This document shows, piece by piece, positions 1 through 7,715 of a stretch of DNA of 39,536 nt. The notes under the pieces were generated by a model. That model ran no database searches, was not told the origin of the DNA, and worked only from the letters and a program-made list of their open reading frames with translations. Position 1 is the first letter of the stretch, and each line of letters begins with the position of its first letter. The DNA is from CAZDGK01 sp964505035 (GTDB lineage Bacteria; Patescibacteriota; Saccharimonadia; UBA4664). The stretch spans positions 1 through 39,536 of the forward strand of contig CAZDGK010000007.1 of the NCBI GenBank assembly GCA_964505035.1. The letters run 5' to 3'. Both the position numbers and the translations under genes were made by a program.

Positions 1-305
1 CTTCGACCGACGCCGAGGGAGCTGAGCGGGCGATTGAGATCATCCGCGGACTGACTGAGGATCCGGAAGTGGGCACGGTTTACACGGGCAAGGTAGTGAA
101 GATCATGGAGTTTGGTGCCTTCGTGAACATTATGCCCGGCAAGGACGGCCTGGTACACATTAGCCAACTGAGTGACGAGCGGGTGGCCAAAGTGGAGGAT
201 GTGGTACACGTGGGTGACGAGGTGAAGGTGAAACTCGTGGAGATTGACCCACAGGGGCGTCTGAACTTGAGTATGAAAGCGGCTAAGAAGCCCGAGCGCG
301 AGTAG
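1..305 (+). CDS. pnp: Polyribonucleotide nucleotidyltransferase, C-terminal end (partial)
   Basis: The reading frame is open from base 3, so the 5' part of the gene lies outside the window. The visible ~100 residues are the end of the KH domain (AERAIEIIRGLTEDPEVG) followed by a complete S1 RNA-binding domain (GTVYTGKVVKIMEFGAFVNI, then GLVHISQLSDERV), ending in a short KKPERE tail. PNPase degrades RNA 3' to 5' by phosphorolysis and is a core exonuclease in the cytoplasm. The linker-plus-S1 order is typical of PNPase. Other S1 proteins are possible from a fragment, but the KH-end signature makes PNPase by far the best fit. It ends in TAG and is followed by a GC-rich stem-loop. RNase J lies 750 bases downstream, so two RNA-decay genes sit close together. 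Confidence 0.93.
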   Translation, partial: STDAEGAERAIEIIRGLTEDPEVGTVYTGKVVKIMEFGAFVNIMPGKDGLVHISQLSDERVAKVEDVVHVGDEVKVKLVEIDPQGRLNLSMKAAKKPERE

Positions 306-320
306 ATTTCTGGGTCACGA

Positions 321-342
321 GGGCGCCTCGGGTGAGGCGCCC
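321..342 (+). terminator. Stem-loop after pnp
   Basis: GGGCGCCTC and GAGGCGCCC form a perfect 9-bp stem with a GGGT loop, 16 bases after the pnp stop codon. No U-run follows on the plus strand, so it may be an RNA 3'-end stabiliser or a weak terminator. It is clearly an inverted repeat; its role is inference. Confidence 0.5.
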
Positions 343-389
343 AAAGGGGCCGCAGAATAAACACGGCACTCTGATGGAATCGCTACCGA

Positions 390-953
390 GTGAACAAGCA
401 GGCGCAGCTGGATACGATAAAGGCCGAGATTGAGGCGGCTGGGGTTTGCCCAGAGCTGAAGGCGGCCGCGACACAGCTGGTGTTTGGCGTAGGGTCGGCG
501 GATGCGGAGGTGATGTTTATCGGGGAGGCGCCCGGGGCCAACGAGGACAAGCAAGGCGAGCCGTTCGTGGGAGCCGCTGGTAAGTTTCTGAACGAGATGC
601 TGGCGGGGATTGGGATGGAGCGCAAGGATGTGTACATTACCAACATTGTGAAATACCGGCCACCTGGCAACCGCGACCCGGAGCCAGATGAAAAGGCGGC
701 ATTTATGCCGTATCTCGCGCGGCAGATTGAGGTGATCCGGCCGAAGCTGATCGTATTTCTGGGCCGGCACTCGATGAGCGCGTTCCTGCCGGAGCTGCGC
801 ATCAGCGACGCGCATGGCAAGCCGGTGCGCAAGGGTGGGCAGGTCTATCTGCCGCTATTTCACCCAGCGGCAGCGCTGTACAACGGCGGCATGCGGCAGA
901 CATTGATTGATGATTTTGGACTGATTCCGGCGATATTGAAAAAGATTACTTAG
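390..953 (+). CDS. Uracil-DNA glycosylase, family 4-like, lacking the Fe-S cysteines
   Basis: 187 residues, the usual family 4/5 length. Motif 1 is GEAPGANED (residues 45-53), followed by GEPFVGAAGKFLNEML; the middle has NIVKYRPPGNRDPEP (85-99); motif 2 is HPAAALY. The enzyme removes uracil from DNA and starts base-excision repair. Family 4 enzymes normally hold a 4Fe-4S cluster with four cysteines (C13, C16, C85 and C101 in the Thermus enzyme). Here only Cys20 remains: the second N-terminal cysteine is missing, and Tyr89 and Phe105 stand 16 residues apart exactly where the C85/C101 pair should be. The start is GTG, with no in-frame upstream start and no good Shine-Dalgarno site. A TGGAAT box 9 nt upstream could make it leaderless. 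The fold is well supported; the absence of a cluster is inferred from the missing ligands. Confidence 0.85.
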   Translation: MNKQAQLDTIKAEIEAAGVCPELKAAATQLVFGVGSADAEVMFIGEAPGANEDKQGEPFVGAAGKFLNEMLAGIGMERKDVYITNIVKYRPPGNRDPEPDEKAAFMPYLARQIEVIRPKLIVFLGRHSMSAFLPELRISDAHGKPVRKGGQVYLPLFHPAAALYNGGMRQTLIDDFGLIPAILKKIT

Positions 954-1051
954 GTTGTTTCGAACCAGGTGCAGGAGCACTCGTGCATCCGGTTTGGAAT
1001 GACCAAAAATCATTCTCTTAGACTACGTTTTTAAAGATAGGCGTCCGAGGT

Positions 1052-3277
1052 ATGGACGCATTACAGAAAGGGTTTATGGAACCTAACAGCAATACAAATC
1101 AACCTAACATACCCGCATCTGGCCCGTCCGGGCAGGGTGGTGGCCAACCGGGTCAGCCCGGCCAGCCGCGTCAACCGCGACCGCCGCGGCCACAGGGCCA
1201 ACCCCGGCCTCAGGGTCAGGGTGGGCAACCGCGTCAGCCCCGGCCGCAGCAGGCTCAAGGCGGTCAGCAGCCTCAAGGCGGCCAGCAGCGCCCACAACGC
1301 CAGGGCGGGGGCGGCAACGGGGGCAACGGCGGTGGCAATGGTGGTGGCAATGGCCGCGCCAGCCGCGAACGCCGGCGCTTGCAGCAGCAAATGCCGCAGC
1401 ACACCGACCTGATGCCCGCGCTGGACACTGTGCCGGTGAACAAGAGCATCTACAATGGTCTGGGTGGTCAGCAGCAGACAAAGCGGGCTGGCAAGCCGGC
1501 TCCGGACGCGAACGCAGCCAAGGGGCAAGGGCTTGACCAGGCCGCGGCGGCCGGCGGTGAGCGCCGCGCTAATTACACGGCGCGCGAGCCCAAGGTGAAG
1601 GTGGTGCTGCTGGGTGGCGTGGCCGAGATTGGCAAGAGCATGATGGCGATCGAGTACGAAAATGACATCGTGATCATCGACATGGGTTTTGCTTTCCCCG
1701 ACCCGGTGACGCATCCTGGTATCGACTACATGATCCCCGACACGACGTATCTGGAGAAGAACCGGTACAAGGTGCGCGGTATTATCATCACGCACGGCCA
1801 CATGGACCACATCGGTGGCTCTGGCTACATCATTCCGAAATTCCCCGTGCCGGTGTACGGCTCGCGATTGAGCCTGGCGTTTGTGGAGAAGCAGATTGGT
1901 GAGTTTAAGATCAACAAGCCCCAGTGGATTGTGATGGACCCGGACAAGCACGAGCGCGTGCAGATTGGCGCCTTCAATGTGGAGCTGGTGCGGGTGACGC
2001 ACACGATTTCGGACTCCACGGCGGTGGTGCTGCGCACGCCGGCCGGAACGATCATCAATACTGGCGACTGGCGGGCGGATCCGGAACCGCTCGACGGCAA
2101 GCAGATGGACTTCAAGCGGCTCGAGGAGATCGGCAAGGAGGGCGTGGACCTGCTGATGAGCGATAGCACGAGCTGTGACCGGCCTGGCCATGGCTCAAGC
2201 GAGCGGGTGGTGGCGCCGACGATCGCTGATTTGTTTGCGCGCGCCCAGGGGCGGATCATCATCTCGTCGTTCTCGAGCTCGATTACGCGTGTGCAGCTCA
2301 TTATCGATGCGGCGCAGGCGGCTGGGCGCAAGCTGGCGCTGGTGGGCCGCTCGACGCTGACCAACGTGGAGCTATGCGTGAAGCTAGGCTACCTCAAGGT
2401 GCCGGCTGGTTTGGTGGTGCGGGTGCAGGACATTGTGAACCTGCCAGACGACAAGGTAGTGATCCTCTGCACTGGTTCGCAGGGCGAGGAAAACTCGGCC
2501 CTGGTGCGCATGAGTACTGGCGACCACCAAAATGTGAAGATCAAGCCGGGCGACACGGTGATTTTGAGCTCGAGTGTGATCCCGGGTAACGAGGTGTCGG
2601 TGGTGCAATTGATCGACGACCTGATGCGCGAAGGCGCTACGGTATTCTCGCGAGCAACCGAGGGCCTGAAGAACCACGGCCCGGTGCACGTTGGTGGCCA
2701 TGGCTTCCGTGAAGACGTGGGTGACCTCGTGGCACTGATCAAGCCGAAGTACTATTTGCCAATCCACGGCGAGTTCCACCACATGATCTACAGCGCCGAA
2801 GTGGCGGTGGAGAGGGGCGTGCCCAAGGAAAACATCTTCGTGATGGACAACGGCGACGTGCTTGAGCTGACGCCGAGCAAGGCCGTGCGTGGAGCACGCG
2901 TGCCGGCTGGCGCGGTGCTGATCGACGGGGCCGGCGTGGGCGACGTGGAGGGCGTGGTCTTGCGTGACCGTGTCGCCATGGGTGATGACGGTATGTTCAT
3001 GATTGTGGCGACAGTTAGCCGCAAGACTGGCAAGCTGCTGAGCAGCCCGGATATCATCAGCCGCGGCTTCATCTACATGAAGGAAAACGAGGAGCTGATC
3101 AACAAAGCGCGCATGGAAGTGCGGCGATTGTTTGAGACGCGCACCAACACGGGTGGTTCAATGAGCCGCGAGGATTGGGCGAAGTTTAAGCTCCGGGTGC
3201 GGGATGAGATTGGCGACATGCTCTACGCCAAGACCAAGCGCAACCCAATGGTGCTGCCGGTCATCAACGAGATCTAG
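1052..3277 (+). CDS. rnj: Ribonuclease J with long Pro/Gln/Gly/Arg-rich N-terminal extension
   Basis: 741 residues against roughly 550-560 for a usual RNase J. Residues ~180-741 form the metallo-beta-lactamase/beta-CASP enzyme: HGHMDHIGG (metal ligands H248, H250, D252, H253), THTISDST, TGDWRAD, a beta-CASP segment, CTGSQGEE, GGHG and PIHGEF, then a C-terminal domain. RNase J is a 5'-3' exonuclease and endonuclease for mRNA decay and rRNA maturation. Residues ~10-110 are low complexity (repeats such as GQPGQPGQPRQPRPP and NGGGNGGGNGRA), basic and surely disordered, which suggests RNA binding or condensate behaviour (inference). The start may be ATG 1052, or ATG 1076 preceded by AGAAAGGG; this changes only eight residues. 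The gene follows the UDG by 98 bases and stops in TAG. Confidence 0.95.
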   Translation: MDALQKGFMEPNSNTNQPNIPASGPSGQGGGQPGQPGQPRQPRPPRPQGQPRPQGQGGQPRQPRPQQAQGGQQPQGGQQRPQRQGGGGNGGNGGGNGGGNGRASRERRRLQQQMPQHTDLMPALDTVPVNKSIYNGLGGQQQTKRAGKPAPDANAAKGQGLDQAAAAGGERRANYTAREPKVKVVLLGGVAEIGKSMMAIEYENDIVIIDMGFAFPDPVTHPGIDYMIPDTTYLEKNRYKVRGIIITHGHMDHIGGSGYIIPKFPVPVYGSRLSLAFVEKQIGEFKINKPQWIVMDPDKHERVQIGAFNVELVRVTHTISDSTAVVLRTPAGTIINTGDWRADPEPLDGKQMDFKRLEEIGKEGVDLLMSDSTSCDRPGHGSSERVVAPTIADLFARAQGRIIISSFSSSITRVQLIIDAAQAAGRKLALVGRSTLTNVELCVKLGYLKVPAGLVVRVQDIVNLPDDKVVILCTGSQGEENSALVRMSTGDHQNVKIKPGDTVILSSSVIPGNEVSVVQLIDDLMREGATVFSRATEGLKNHGPVHVGGHGFREDVGDLVALIKPKYYLPIHGEFHHMIYSAEVAVERGVPKENIFVMDNGDVLELTPSKAVRGARVPAGAVLIDGAGVGDVEGVVLRDRVAMGDDGMFMIVATVSRKTGKLLSSPDIISRGFIYMKENEELINKARMEVRRLFETRTNTGGSMSREDWAKFKLRVRDEIGDMLYAKTKRNPMVLPVINEI

Positions 3278-3292
3278 AAACAGTCTGGGCAG

Positions 3293-3321
3293 TTGCTCAA
3301 AGAGCCGATTTATGGTATAGT
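3293..3321 (+). promoter_or_regulatory. Sigma70-type promoter
   Basis: TTGCTC (3293-3298), a 17-base spacer and TATAGT (3316-3321) with an extended -10 TGG. It lies just after the RNase J stop and drives the small membrane protein at 3370. Confidence 0.7.
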
Positions 3322-3369
3322 CGGCTGTGGAAGTTCGTCCCCCATTGTCTACGCAAGGGAAGGAGGGAC

Positions 3370-3705
3370 ATGGACTCCGCCGAGTTCGATGCCCGACTCG
3401 AACAGGTGCGCTGGAAGCAGCAGCGCATGGATGAGTACGAGGCGGCAGCACCGGGGTGGTACCTGCGTATGGCAGGACTGACCGCGGTGATTTCGCTGGT
3501 CATCATCGTGACGGGCCGGGCGTTTCTCGGCCAGCCGCTGGCGGCGGTGCTGCTGGGCGGGCTGGCTCTGGCCGGCAGCTTCTGGGCGTCGCGGCGACTG
3601 ATCCGCGAGGCTGGCCCGGAGGCTTCGGCCTACCTGGGCCTGTCGCGTCTGCGCATCATGAACTGGGCGTTCGCGGTGATCGTGGCCGTGATCGTCTGGC
3701 TCTGA
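3370..3705 (+). CDS. Small membrane protein with N-terminal helix
   Basis: 111 residues. Residues 1-27 are charged and helical (DSAEFDARLEQVRWKQQRMD) and probably cytoplasmic. Hydrophobic stretches at about 34-50, 55-72 and 96-111 suggest three membrane segments, the last running to the C-terminus. No family is recognised. The start is firm: GGAGGG lies 2 bases before ATG 3370, with a good promoter 50-75 bases upstream. A strong terminator follows 9 bases after the TGA stop, so the gene is a monocistronic unit. Function unknown. Confidence 0.75.
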   Translation: MDSAEFDARLEQVRWKQQRMDEYEAAAPGWYLRMAGLTAVISLVIIVTGRAFLGQPLAAVLLGGLALAGSFWASRRLIREAGPEASAYLGLSRLRIMNWAFAVIVAVIVWL

Positions 3706-3713
3706 ACAACTGT

Positions 3714-3745
3714 CCGGCCACGTGGCATTCGCGTGGCCGGCTTTT
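3714..3745 (+). terminator. Intrinsic terminator
   Basis: CCGGCCACG (3714-3722) pairs with CGTGGCCGG (3732-3740) over a 9-base loop, followed by C and TTTT. It ends the transcript of the small membrane protein. The -10 box of the next gene begins 10 bases later. Confidence 0.8.
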
Positions 3746-3754
3746 CGTGTGGTG

Positions 3755-3760
3755 TACGAT
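3755..3760 (+). promoter_or_regulatory. -10 box of a leaderless start
   Basis: TACGAT ends exactly 6 nt before ATG 3767, which puts the expected transcription start at the A of the start codon. The -35 position falls inside the upstream terminator stem. There is no Shine-Dalgarno site. Confidence 0.5.
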
Positions 3761-3766
3761 GAATGC

Positions 3767-4048
3767 ATGACACGACCGACGAACCGGTTTCTGAATGAAG
3801 AGGGTCTGGTGGTGCAGTGGCCGAGCCGGCCGGTAGATCGCGAGGCGGTGTGCGCCTATTTGGCGGATAAGTTCGCGCCGGGGCACTCATACACGGAAGC
3901 CGAGGTAAACGAGCTGCTGAAGCTGTGGCATACCTTTGGCGACTGGTCATTGCTGCGGCGTGAGCTATATGAGCGGCGGTTTCTGGATCGCGATCCGGCC
4001 GGACGGGATTACCGGCGGACCAGCAAGCCGGCGGAGTCAGCCCGGTAG
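3767..4048 (+). CDS. DUF2087 domain protein
   Basis: 93 residues from ATG 3767. It carries the DUF2087 pattern: REAVCAYLADKF, then the helix YTEAEVNELLKLWH, then a dyad ending in LRRELYERRFLDRD-x-GRDYRR. In other bacteria this domain occurs alone or fused to MarR/ArsR-like or acetyltransferase modules, and it resembles a small winged-helix nucleic-acid-binding fold. No biochemical role is firmly known. An in-frame upstream ATG (3722) lies in the terminator hairpin and is unlikely. The start shows no Shine-Dalgarno site but has a -10 box 6 nt upstream, suggesting a leaderless mRNA. Confidence 0.8.
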   Translation: MTRPTNRFLNEEGLVVQWPSRPVDREAVCAYLADKFAPGHSYTEAEVNELLKLWHTFGDWSLLRRELYERRFLDRDPAGRDYRRTSKPAESAR

Positions 4049-4063
4049 CCGCAGAGAGCTTGC

Positions 4064-4092
4064 TTCACATATAAGCAAACTTGTGGTTTAAT
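4064..4092 (+). promoter_or_regulatory. Promoter of the EEP-fold gene with overlapping inverted repeat
   Basis: TTCACA (4064-4069), a 17-base spacer and TTTAAT (4087-4092) with extended -10 TGG. The inverted repeat TTGCTT-N7-AAGCAA (4060-4078) covers the -35 element, which is where an operator would sit. The promoter match is good; the operator role is inference. Confidence 0.65.
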
Positions 4093-4123
4093 GTGGCCGT
4101 CCCCGCAACGATTGGAGGAAGCT

Positions 4124-4831
4124 GTGCGTGTCGCAACGCTAAACGTGTTGGCAGATGCGTATCTGAGGCATGGCGACTACCGTCATGTGCCCGACGAGCT
4201 GCTGCGACCTGGTGCCCGCATAGGGTATCTGGTGGCGATGATTGCCGGCCTGCAGGCTGATGTGATTGGACTGCAGGAGGCGGAGCCGCCGCTGGTGCAC
4301 GAGCTCTCACGAGTTCGCGCCTGGCAGGTCTTCTGGACCCAGAAGGAGGAGGCGCCTGACGGCTGCCTAACGCTGGTAAAAAAGAACCTCGGAGTGCGTG
4401 GATTCAATGGCTATCATTATGCAGACGGCTCCGGTCATGTGCTGCAGATGTTGACGGTTGATGGCATCCTGATTGCCAACACGCATATCAAATGGGAGCT
4501 GCAGGCTCGCTTGGCACAGACTCGAGCGTTGCTCGACTGCATCGGGTCGGCGCAAAAGGCCGTGATTTTGGCCGATTGCAATGACCGGCCCGGAGGTCCG
4601 GCTCGGGAGCTGGTGACGGCGGCGGGGTTTATGAACGTACCCGGCGATACGCCGACGGCGTTCATCGCCAACCGTGACGGCCCAGCCGCCCTCGACCTGC
4701 TGGCGGTGCGTGGTCTGACAGCCAGGCCCGTGCTGCTGAGGATGGGAGAGGACTTTCAGCTCAGCGAAATCCCTAGCCCCCGCTGCCCGTCGGATCATAT
4801 TCCAGTGGTGGCGCATATCAAAGCGCCATGA
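4124..4831 (+). CDS. Endonuclease/exonuclease/phosphatase (EEP) family protein
   Basis: 235 residues from GTG 4124, chosen because GGAGG (4114-4118) lies 5 bases upstream; an in-frame ATG at 4091 overlaps the promoter -10 and is unlikely. EEP motifs appear in order: VATLNVL near the N-terminus, the metal ligand in DVIGLQEAEP, NTHIKW, LADCNDRPGG (in place of the usual GDFN) and the C-terminal SDHIPVVAHI. These are Mg-dependent phosphodiesterases: DNA or RNA nucleases, sphingomyelinases or inositol phosphatases. The substrate cannot be told from sequence. There is no signal peptide, so it is probably cytoplasmic. Its TGA is followed by a very strong terminator. Confidence 0.85.
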   Translation: MRVATLNVLADAYLRHGDYRHVPDELLRPGARIGYLVAMIAGLQADVIGLQEAEPPLVHELSRVRAWQVFWTQKEEAPDGCLTLVKKNLGVRGFNGYHYADGSGHVLQMLTVDGILIANTHIKWELQARLAQTRALLDCIGSAQKAVILADCNDRPGGPARELVTAAGFMNVPGDTPTAFIANRDGPAALDLLAVRGLTARPVLLRMGEDFQLSEIPSPRCPSDHIPVVAHIKAP

Positions 4832-4846
4832 CGGTAGGTGAGGACC

Positions 4847-4874
4847 GGGCGGCTCCGATTGGAGCCGCCCTTTT
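4847..4874 (+). terminator. Intrinsic terminator
   Basis: GGGCGGCTCC (4847-4856) and GGAGCCGCCC (4861-4870) form a perfect 10-bp stem with a GATT loop and a TTTT tail. It ends the EEP-fold transcript. Confidence 0.9.
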
Positions 4875-4911
4875 GCGGCTGTGAGGGCTGGCTTATCTGG
4901 AGCAGAAGCGG

Positions 4912-4917
4912 TATAAT
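4912..4917 (+). promoter_or_regulatory. -10 box of ftsK
   Basis: A perfect TATAAT lies 9 nt before ATG 4927, giving a predicted 5' leader of only about 3 nt. No Shine-Dalgarno site is present, so the ftsK mRNA is probably leaderless or nearly so. Confidence 0.65.
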
Positions 4918-4926
4918 AGGGCCACC

Positions 4927-7101
4927 ATGGCCAAGCGCAAAAGCAAGAAGCAGCAAGAATCGACTATTTCGCCAGAGACGAAGCGCGATATTGCAGGCGT
5001 GTTGCTGGCGGCGCTGACGCTCCTATTGCTGTTTGCGGTGTTTAACTTTGGCGGCTCACTGGTGACGGATGCGTTCCACTACCTGCGGATCGTGTGTGGC
5101 TACACGGCGTTTTTGATGCCGGCGATCACGGCCGCGCTGGCGTTTATGCTATTTCGGAAGGATGACCCGCCGCGACCGCTCAACTATGTGGGTTTCGCGG
5201 GGCTGGTGCTGGCATTATCGGCTTTGTTCCATGTCGGAGTGGACCGCGAGAACGCGATGGCCCAGGCGATGGATGGCGGTGGCGGCGGTCTGATTGGCGC
5301 TGGCGTGACGATGCTGATGCTGCAGGTGCTGAATGTGCCGGCGGCGAGCATTGTGCTAATTGCGCTGCTGGTAGTGTCGGTGATCGTGGCGACCAATACG
5401 CACCTGACTGACTTGGTGCGGGGGCTGATTGGGCTGTTTAAGCGCGAGCCGGATGTGGCGCAGGACCTGAAGGTGAACGACCCGACGGCCGATTTGCTGA
5501 AGGTGAATGACAACTCCGGCCCGGCCAATGCGCTGCCGGTGCGGGGCCAGCTGGATGTGGGGAGCCGCAAGAAGGACGAAGAGCATGAGGCACTGACGGC
5601 TGGGGCCGACGAGGCCTGGGTGGCGCCGGCACTGGACTTGTTGTCAGCTGCTAGTACCAAAGCTGACGCCGGTGACGTGAAGGCCAACGCGGGTATTATT
5701 CAGCAGACGCTGGAGAGTTTTGGCATCGGTGTACAGATGGCAGAGGTGAATGTGGGTCCAACTGTTACTCAATATACATTCACTCCTCCGGCGGGCGTAA
5801 AATTGAACAAAATTACTACTCTAGATACTAACTTGGCGCTGAGTCTGGCGGCGCACCCCATCCGCATAGAGGCGCCGATTCCGGGCAAGAGCGCGGTGGG
5901 TGTGGAGGTGCCGAATAAGAGCATCGCGATGGTGCGGCTGAGGGGAGTGCTGGACACGCCGGAGTGGACGGCGCTGAGTGACCCGCTGACGTTCGCGCTG
6001 GGCCGGGATGTGAGTGGCGTGCCGATGTTTACGGACTTGGCGAAGATGCCGCACATGCTAATCGCGGGTGCGACGGGCTCGGGCAAGAGTGGCATGATCA
6101 ACTCATTGCTGACGAGCCTGCTGTATCGGAACAGCCCCAATGACGTGAAGCTGATATTGGTGGACCCGAAGCGGGTGGAGCTGGGATTGTACAACGACAT
6201 TCCACACTTGCTGACACCGGTGATCGTGGAGCCGGAGAAGTGCATTAGCGCGCTCAAGTGGGCGGTGGCGGAGATGGAGCGGCGGTACAAGCTGCTGGCG
6301 GATGTGGGCAACCGTAACATCATTGAGTACAACAAGGCGCATCCGGATGAGGCCATGCCGTATATCGTGATCGTGATTGACGAGATGGCCGACCTGATGG
6401 TGCTGGCGGCGGCCGATGTGGAATCGTTGATTGTGCGGCTGGCGCAGATGGCGCGGGCGATCGGCGTGCACTTGGTGCTGGCGACGCAGCGGCCGAGCGT
6501 GGATGTGATCACGGGCATCATTAAGGCTAATATTCCGGCGCGGTTGGCGTTTAGTGTGGCCAGCCAGATTGACTCGCGGACGATTTTGGACCAGATGGGG
6601 GCCGAGAAGCTGCTGGGTAAGGGCGACATGCTGTTCATGAGTCCGGAGTTTATGAAGCCGCGGCGTATCCAGGGTGCGTGGGTCGACGAGAAGGAAGTGA
6701 AGGCGGTGACCGACTATCTGCGGTCGCAACGCGGACCGACCTACAACGACGAGGTGCTGGCGATGAAGGTGACGCTCGGCAAGGGCGGCGGCGGTGGCGG
6801 TGACGCTGGTGAGATTGATGATGATTTGTTTGAAGAGGCAGCCGAGGCCGTGATTCGGGCGGGGAAGGCTAGCACGAGCATGTTGCAGCGGCGGTTGCGG
6901 ATTGGCTACGCGCGGGCAGCCCGGCTGGTGGACTTGCTGGAGGAGCAGGGCGTGGTGGGGCCGGCGGATGGGGCGCGGCCGCGCGATGTGCTGGTGAGCA
7001 GCCTAGACGCGGTGCGCGGTGGGGGTAGCAGCGGTGGAGCGGTGGAGCGTGGCATCAAGGGTGTCGATGAGATGCGGATTGCTGACCCATATGATGACTA
7101 G
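4927..7101 (+). CDS. ftsK: DNA translocase FtsK/SpoIIIE
   Basis: 724 residues. A lysine-rich start (AKRKSKKQQE) precedes about four membrane segments (residues ~20-165), then an acidic linker, the FtsK alpha/beta motor with Walker A GATGSGKSG (K387) and Walker B VIVIDEMADLM (D485), and the ATQRPSVDVITGIIKANIPAR segment. A C-terminal winged-helix gamma domain follows a glycine linker (GKGGGGGGDAG), with SMLQRRLRIGYARAARLVDLLEEQGVVG. FtsK pumps the chromosome through the septum and activates Xer recombination at the terminus; a Xer-type recombinase is encoded at 36959. Two small membrane proteins follow closely and may be co-transcribed. Confidence 0.97.
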   Translation: MAKRKSKKQQESTISPETKRDIAGVLLAALTLLLLFAVFNFGGSLVTDAFHYLRIVCGYTAFLMPAITAALAFMLFRKDDPPRPLNYVGFAGLVLALSALFHVGVDRENAMAQAMDGGGGGLIGAGVTMLMLQVLNVPAASIVLIALLVVSVIVATNTHLTDLVRGLIGLFKREPDVAQDLKVNDPTADLLKVNDNSGPANALPVRGQLDVGSRKKDEEHEALTAGADEAWVAPALDLLSAASTKADAGDVKANAGIIQQTLESFGIGVQMAEVNVGPTVTQYTFTPPAGVKLNKITTLDTNLALSLAAHPIRIEAPIPGKSAVGVEVPNKSIAMVRLRGVLDTPEWTALSDPLTFALGRDVSGVPMFTDLAKMPHMLIAGATGSGKSGMINSLLTSLLYRNSPNDVKLILVDPKRVELGLYNDIPHLLTPVIVEPEKCISALKWAVAEMERRYKLLADVGNRNIIEYNKAHPDEAMPYIVIVIDEMADLMVLAAADVESLIVRLAQMARAIGVHLVLATQRPSVDVITGIIKANIPARLAFSVASQIDSRTILDQMGAEKLLGKGDMLFMSPEFMKPRRIQGAWVDEKEVKAVTDYLRSQRGPTYNDEVLAMKVTLGKGGGGGGDAGEIDDDLFEEAAEAVIRAGKASTSMLQRRLRIGYARAARLVDLLEEQGVVGPADGARPRDVLVSSLDAVRGGGSSGGAVERGIKGVDEMRIADPYDD

Positions 7102-7110
7102 GGGCTAGAA

Positions 7111-7470
7111 GTGGGTAAGGCCCTGATAACGCTCGCAAAGGCGCTGGTGGCCATCGTGGTGCTGCTGGCGTGCTACTTTGGCTTTATCGTGTTTGTTCTG
7201 ACGCCACTTGAGCCGGTATTGGCGTCGGTTCCGACTCCGCGGCTGTTTTGGGAGGTAGTGAGTCTCGCGGCGCTGCTGCCGGGAGTCTGGGTGCTGCGCA
7301 AGATCGGCGTGATTGACCGAAGCCTCAAGTGGGACCAGGTATTGACGGCGCCGCAGACCTGGACGGGTGTGGCGGCGGTTCTAGCATTTGTACTGATTTT
7401 TCTGATAATGTTCTTGGGCGGGCAGTCGACGCAGAATATCCCACCGGCGACTACTCCTTATGTGCGTTAG
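7111..7470 (+). CDS. Membrane protein of unknown function
   Basis: 119 residues from GTG 7111, with AGGGG about 7 bases upstream and only 9 bases after ftsK. Hydrophobic segments at about 8-30, 45-60 and 88-106 suggest three membrane passes, separated by a polar stretch with KIGVIDRSLKWDQV. The C-terminal tail is QSTQNIPPATTPYVR. No family recognised. The tight spacing suggests co-transcription with ftsK and with the next gene. Confidence 0.7.
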   Translation: MGKALITLAKALVAIVVLLACYFGFIVFVLTPLEPVLASVPTPRLFWEVVSLAALLPGVWVLRKIGVIDRSLKWDQVLTAPQTWTGVAAVLAFVLIFLIMFLGGQSTQNIPPATTPYVR

Positions 7471-7476
7471 GAGAAC

Positions 7477-7683
7477 ATGACACAGCGATCAGAATACCGA
7501 AGGATTAGACGGCTGGCGGCGATATGGCTGCTGGCTGGTTTGGTGGCGGCTGGAAGCGGGCTGTTTTTGCCTGGGTTACTTGGACTAATATTGTTTGCCG
7601 TGGGGGTGCTGACGGTACTTACGGCGCTGGTGAAGCTGGCTATGCCATGGGTCGAGGTAGATTTCTTCACGTTTTGGCCTTAG
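7477..7683 (+). CDS. Small two-helix membrane protein
   Basis: 68 residues. The start is supported by AGGAGA, which overlaps the preceding TAG stop, 3 bases before ATG 7477. A basic N-terminus (TQRSEYRRIRR) is followed by hydrophobic segments at about 14-31 and 34-55 and an aromatic tail (VEVDFFTFWP). No recognised family. It is the third gene of the probable ftsK transcript. Confidence 0.65.
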   Translation: MTQRSEYRRIRRLAAIWLLAGLVAAGSGLFLPGLLGLILFAVGVLTVLTALVKLAMPWVEVDFFTFWP

Positions 7684-7703
7684 CCCGACTGGACAGATAG
7701 CGC

Positions 7704-7709
7704 TAGAAT
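7704..7709 (+). promoter_or_regulatory. -10 box of a leaderless start
   Basis: TAGAAT ends exactly 6 nt before ATG 7716, placing the predicted transcription start on the start codon. No Shine-Dalgarno site. Confidence 0.55.
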
Positions 7710-7715
7710 AAGATC

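Noticed and set aside
955..1010. tRNA-like TTCGA arm and inverted repeat after the uracil-DNA glycosylase
   Set aside because: No acceptor stem or anticodon arm can be built around it; only a stem-loop with mismatches remains.
1061..2191. 376-residue open frame on the minus strand across the RNase J gene
   Set aside because: It is antisense to a clearly conserved enzyme, is rich in His, Leu and Arg as expected for the reverse of GC-rich codons, and has no motif or ribosome site.
3327..3431. Leaderless GTG ORF starting near the TATAGT box
   Set aside because: It overlaps the following gene out of frame, and that gene has a strong Shine-Dalgarno site of its own.
5769..6729. Long minus-strand frames (289 and 208 residues) inside ftsK
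   Set aside because: Both lie opposite the conserved FtsK motor domain; composition is typical of antisense shadows.
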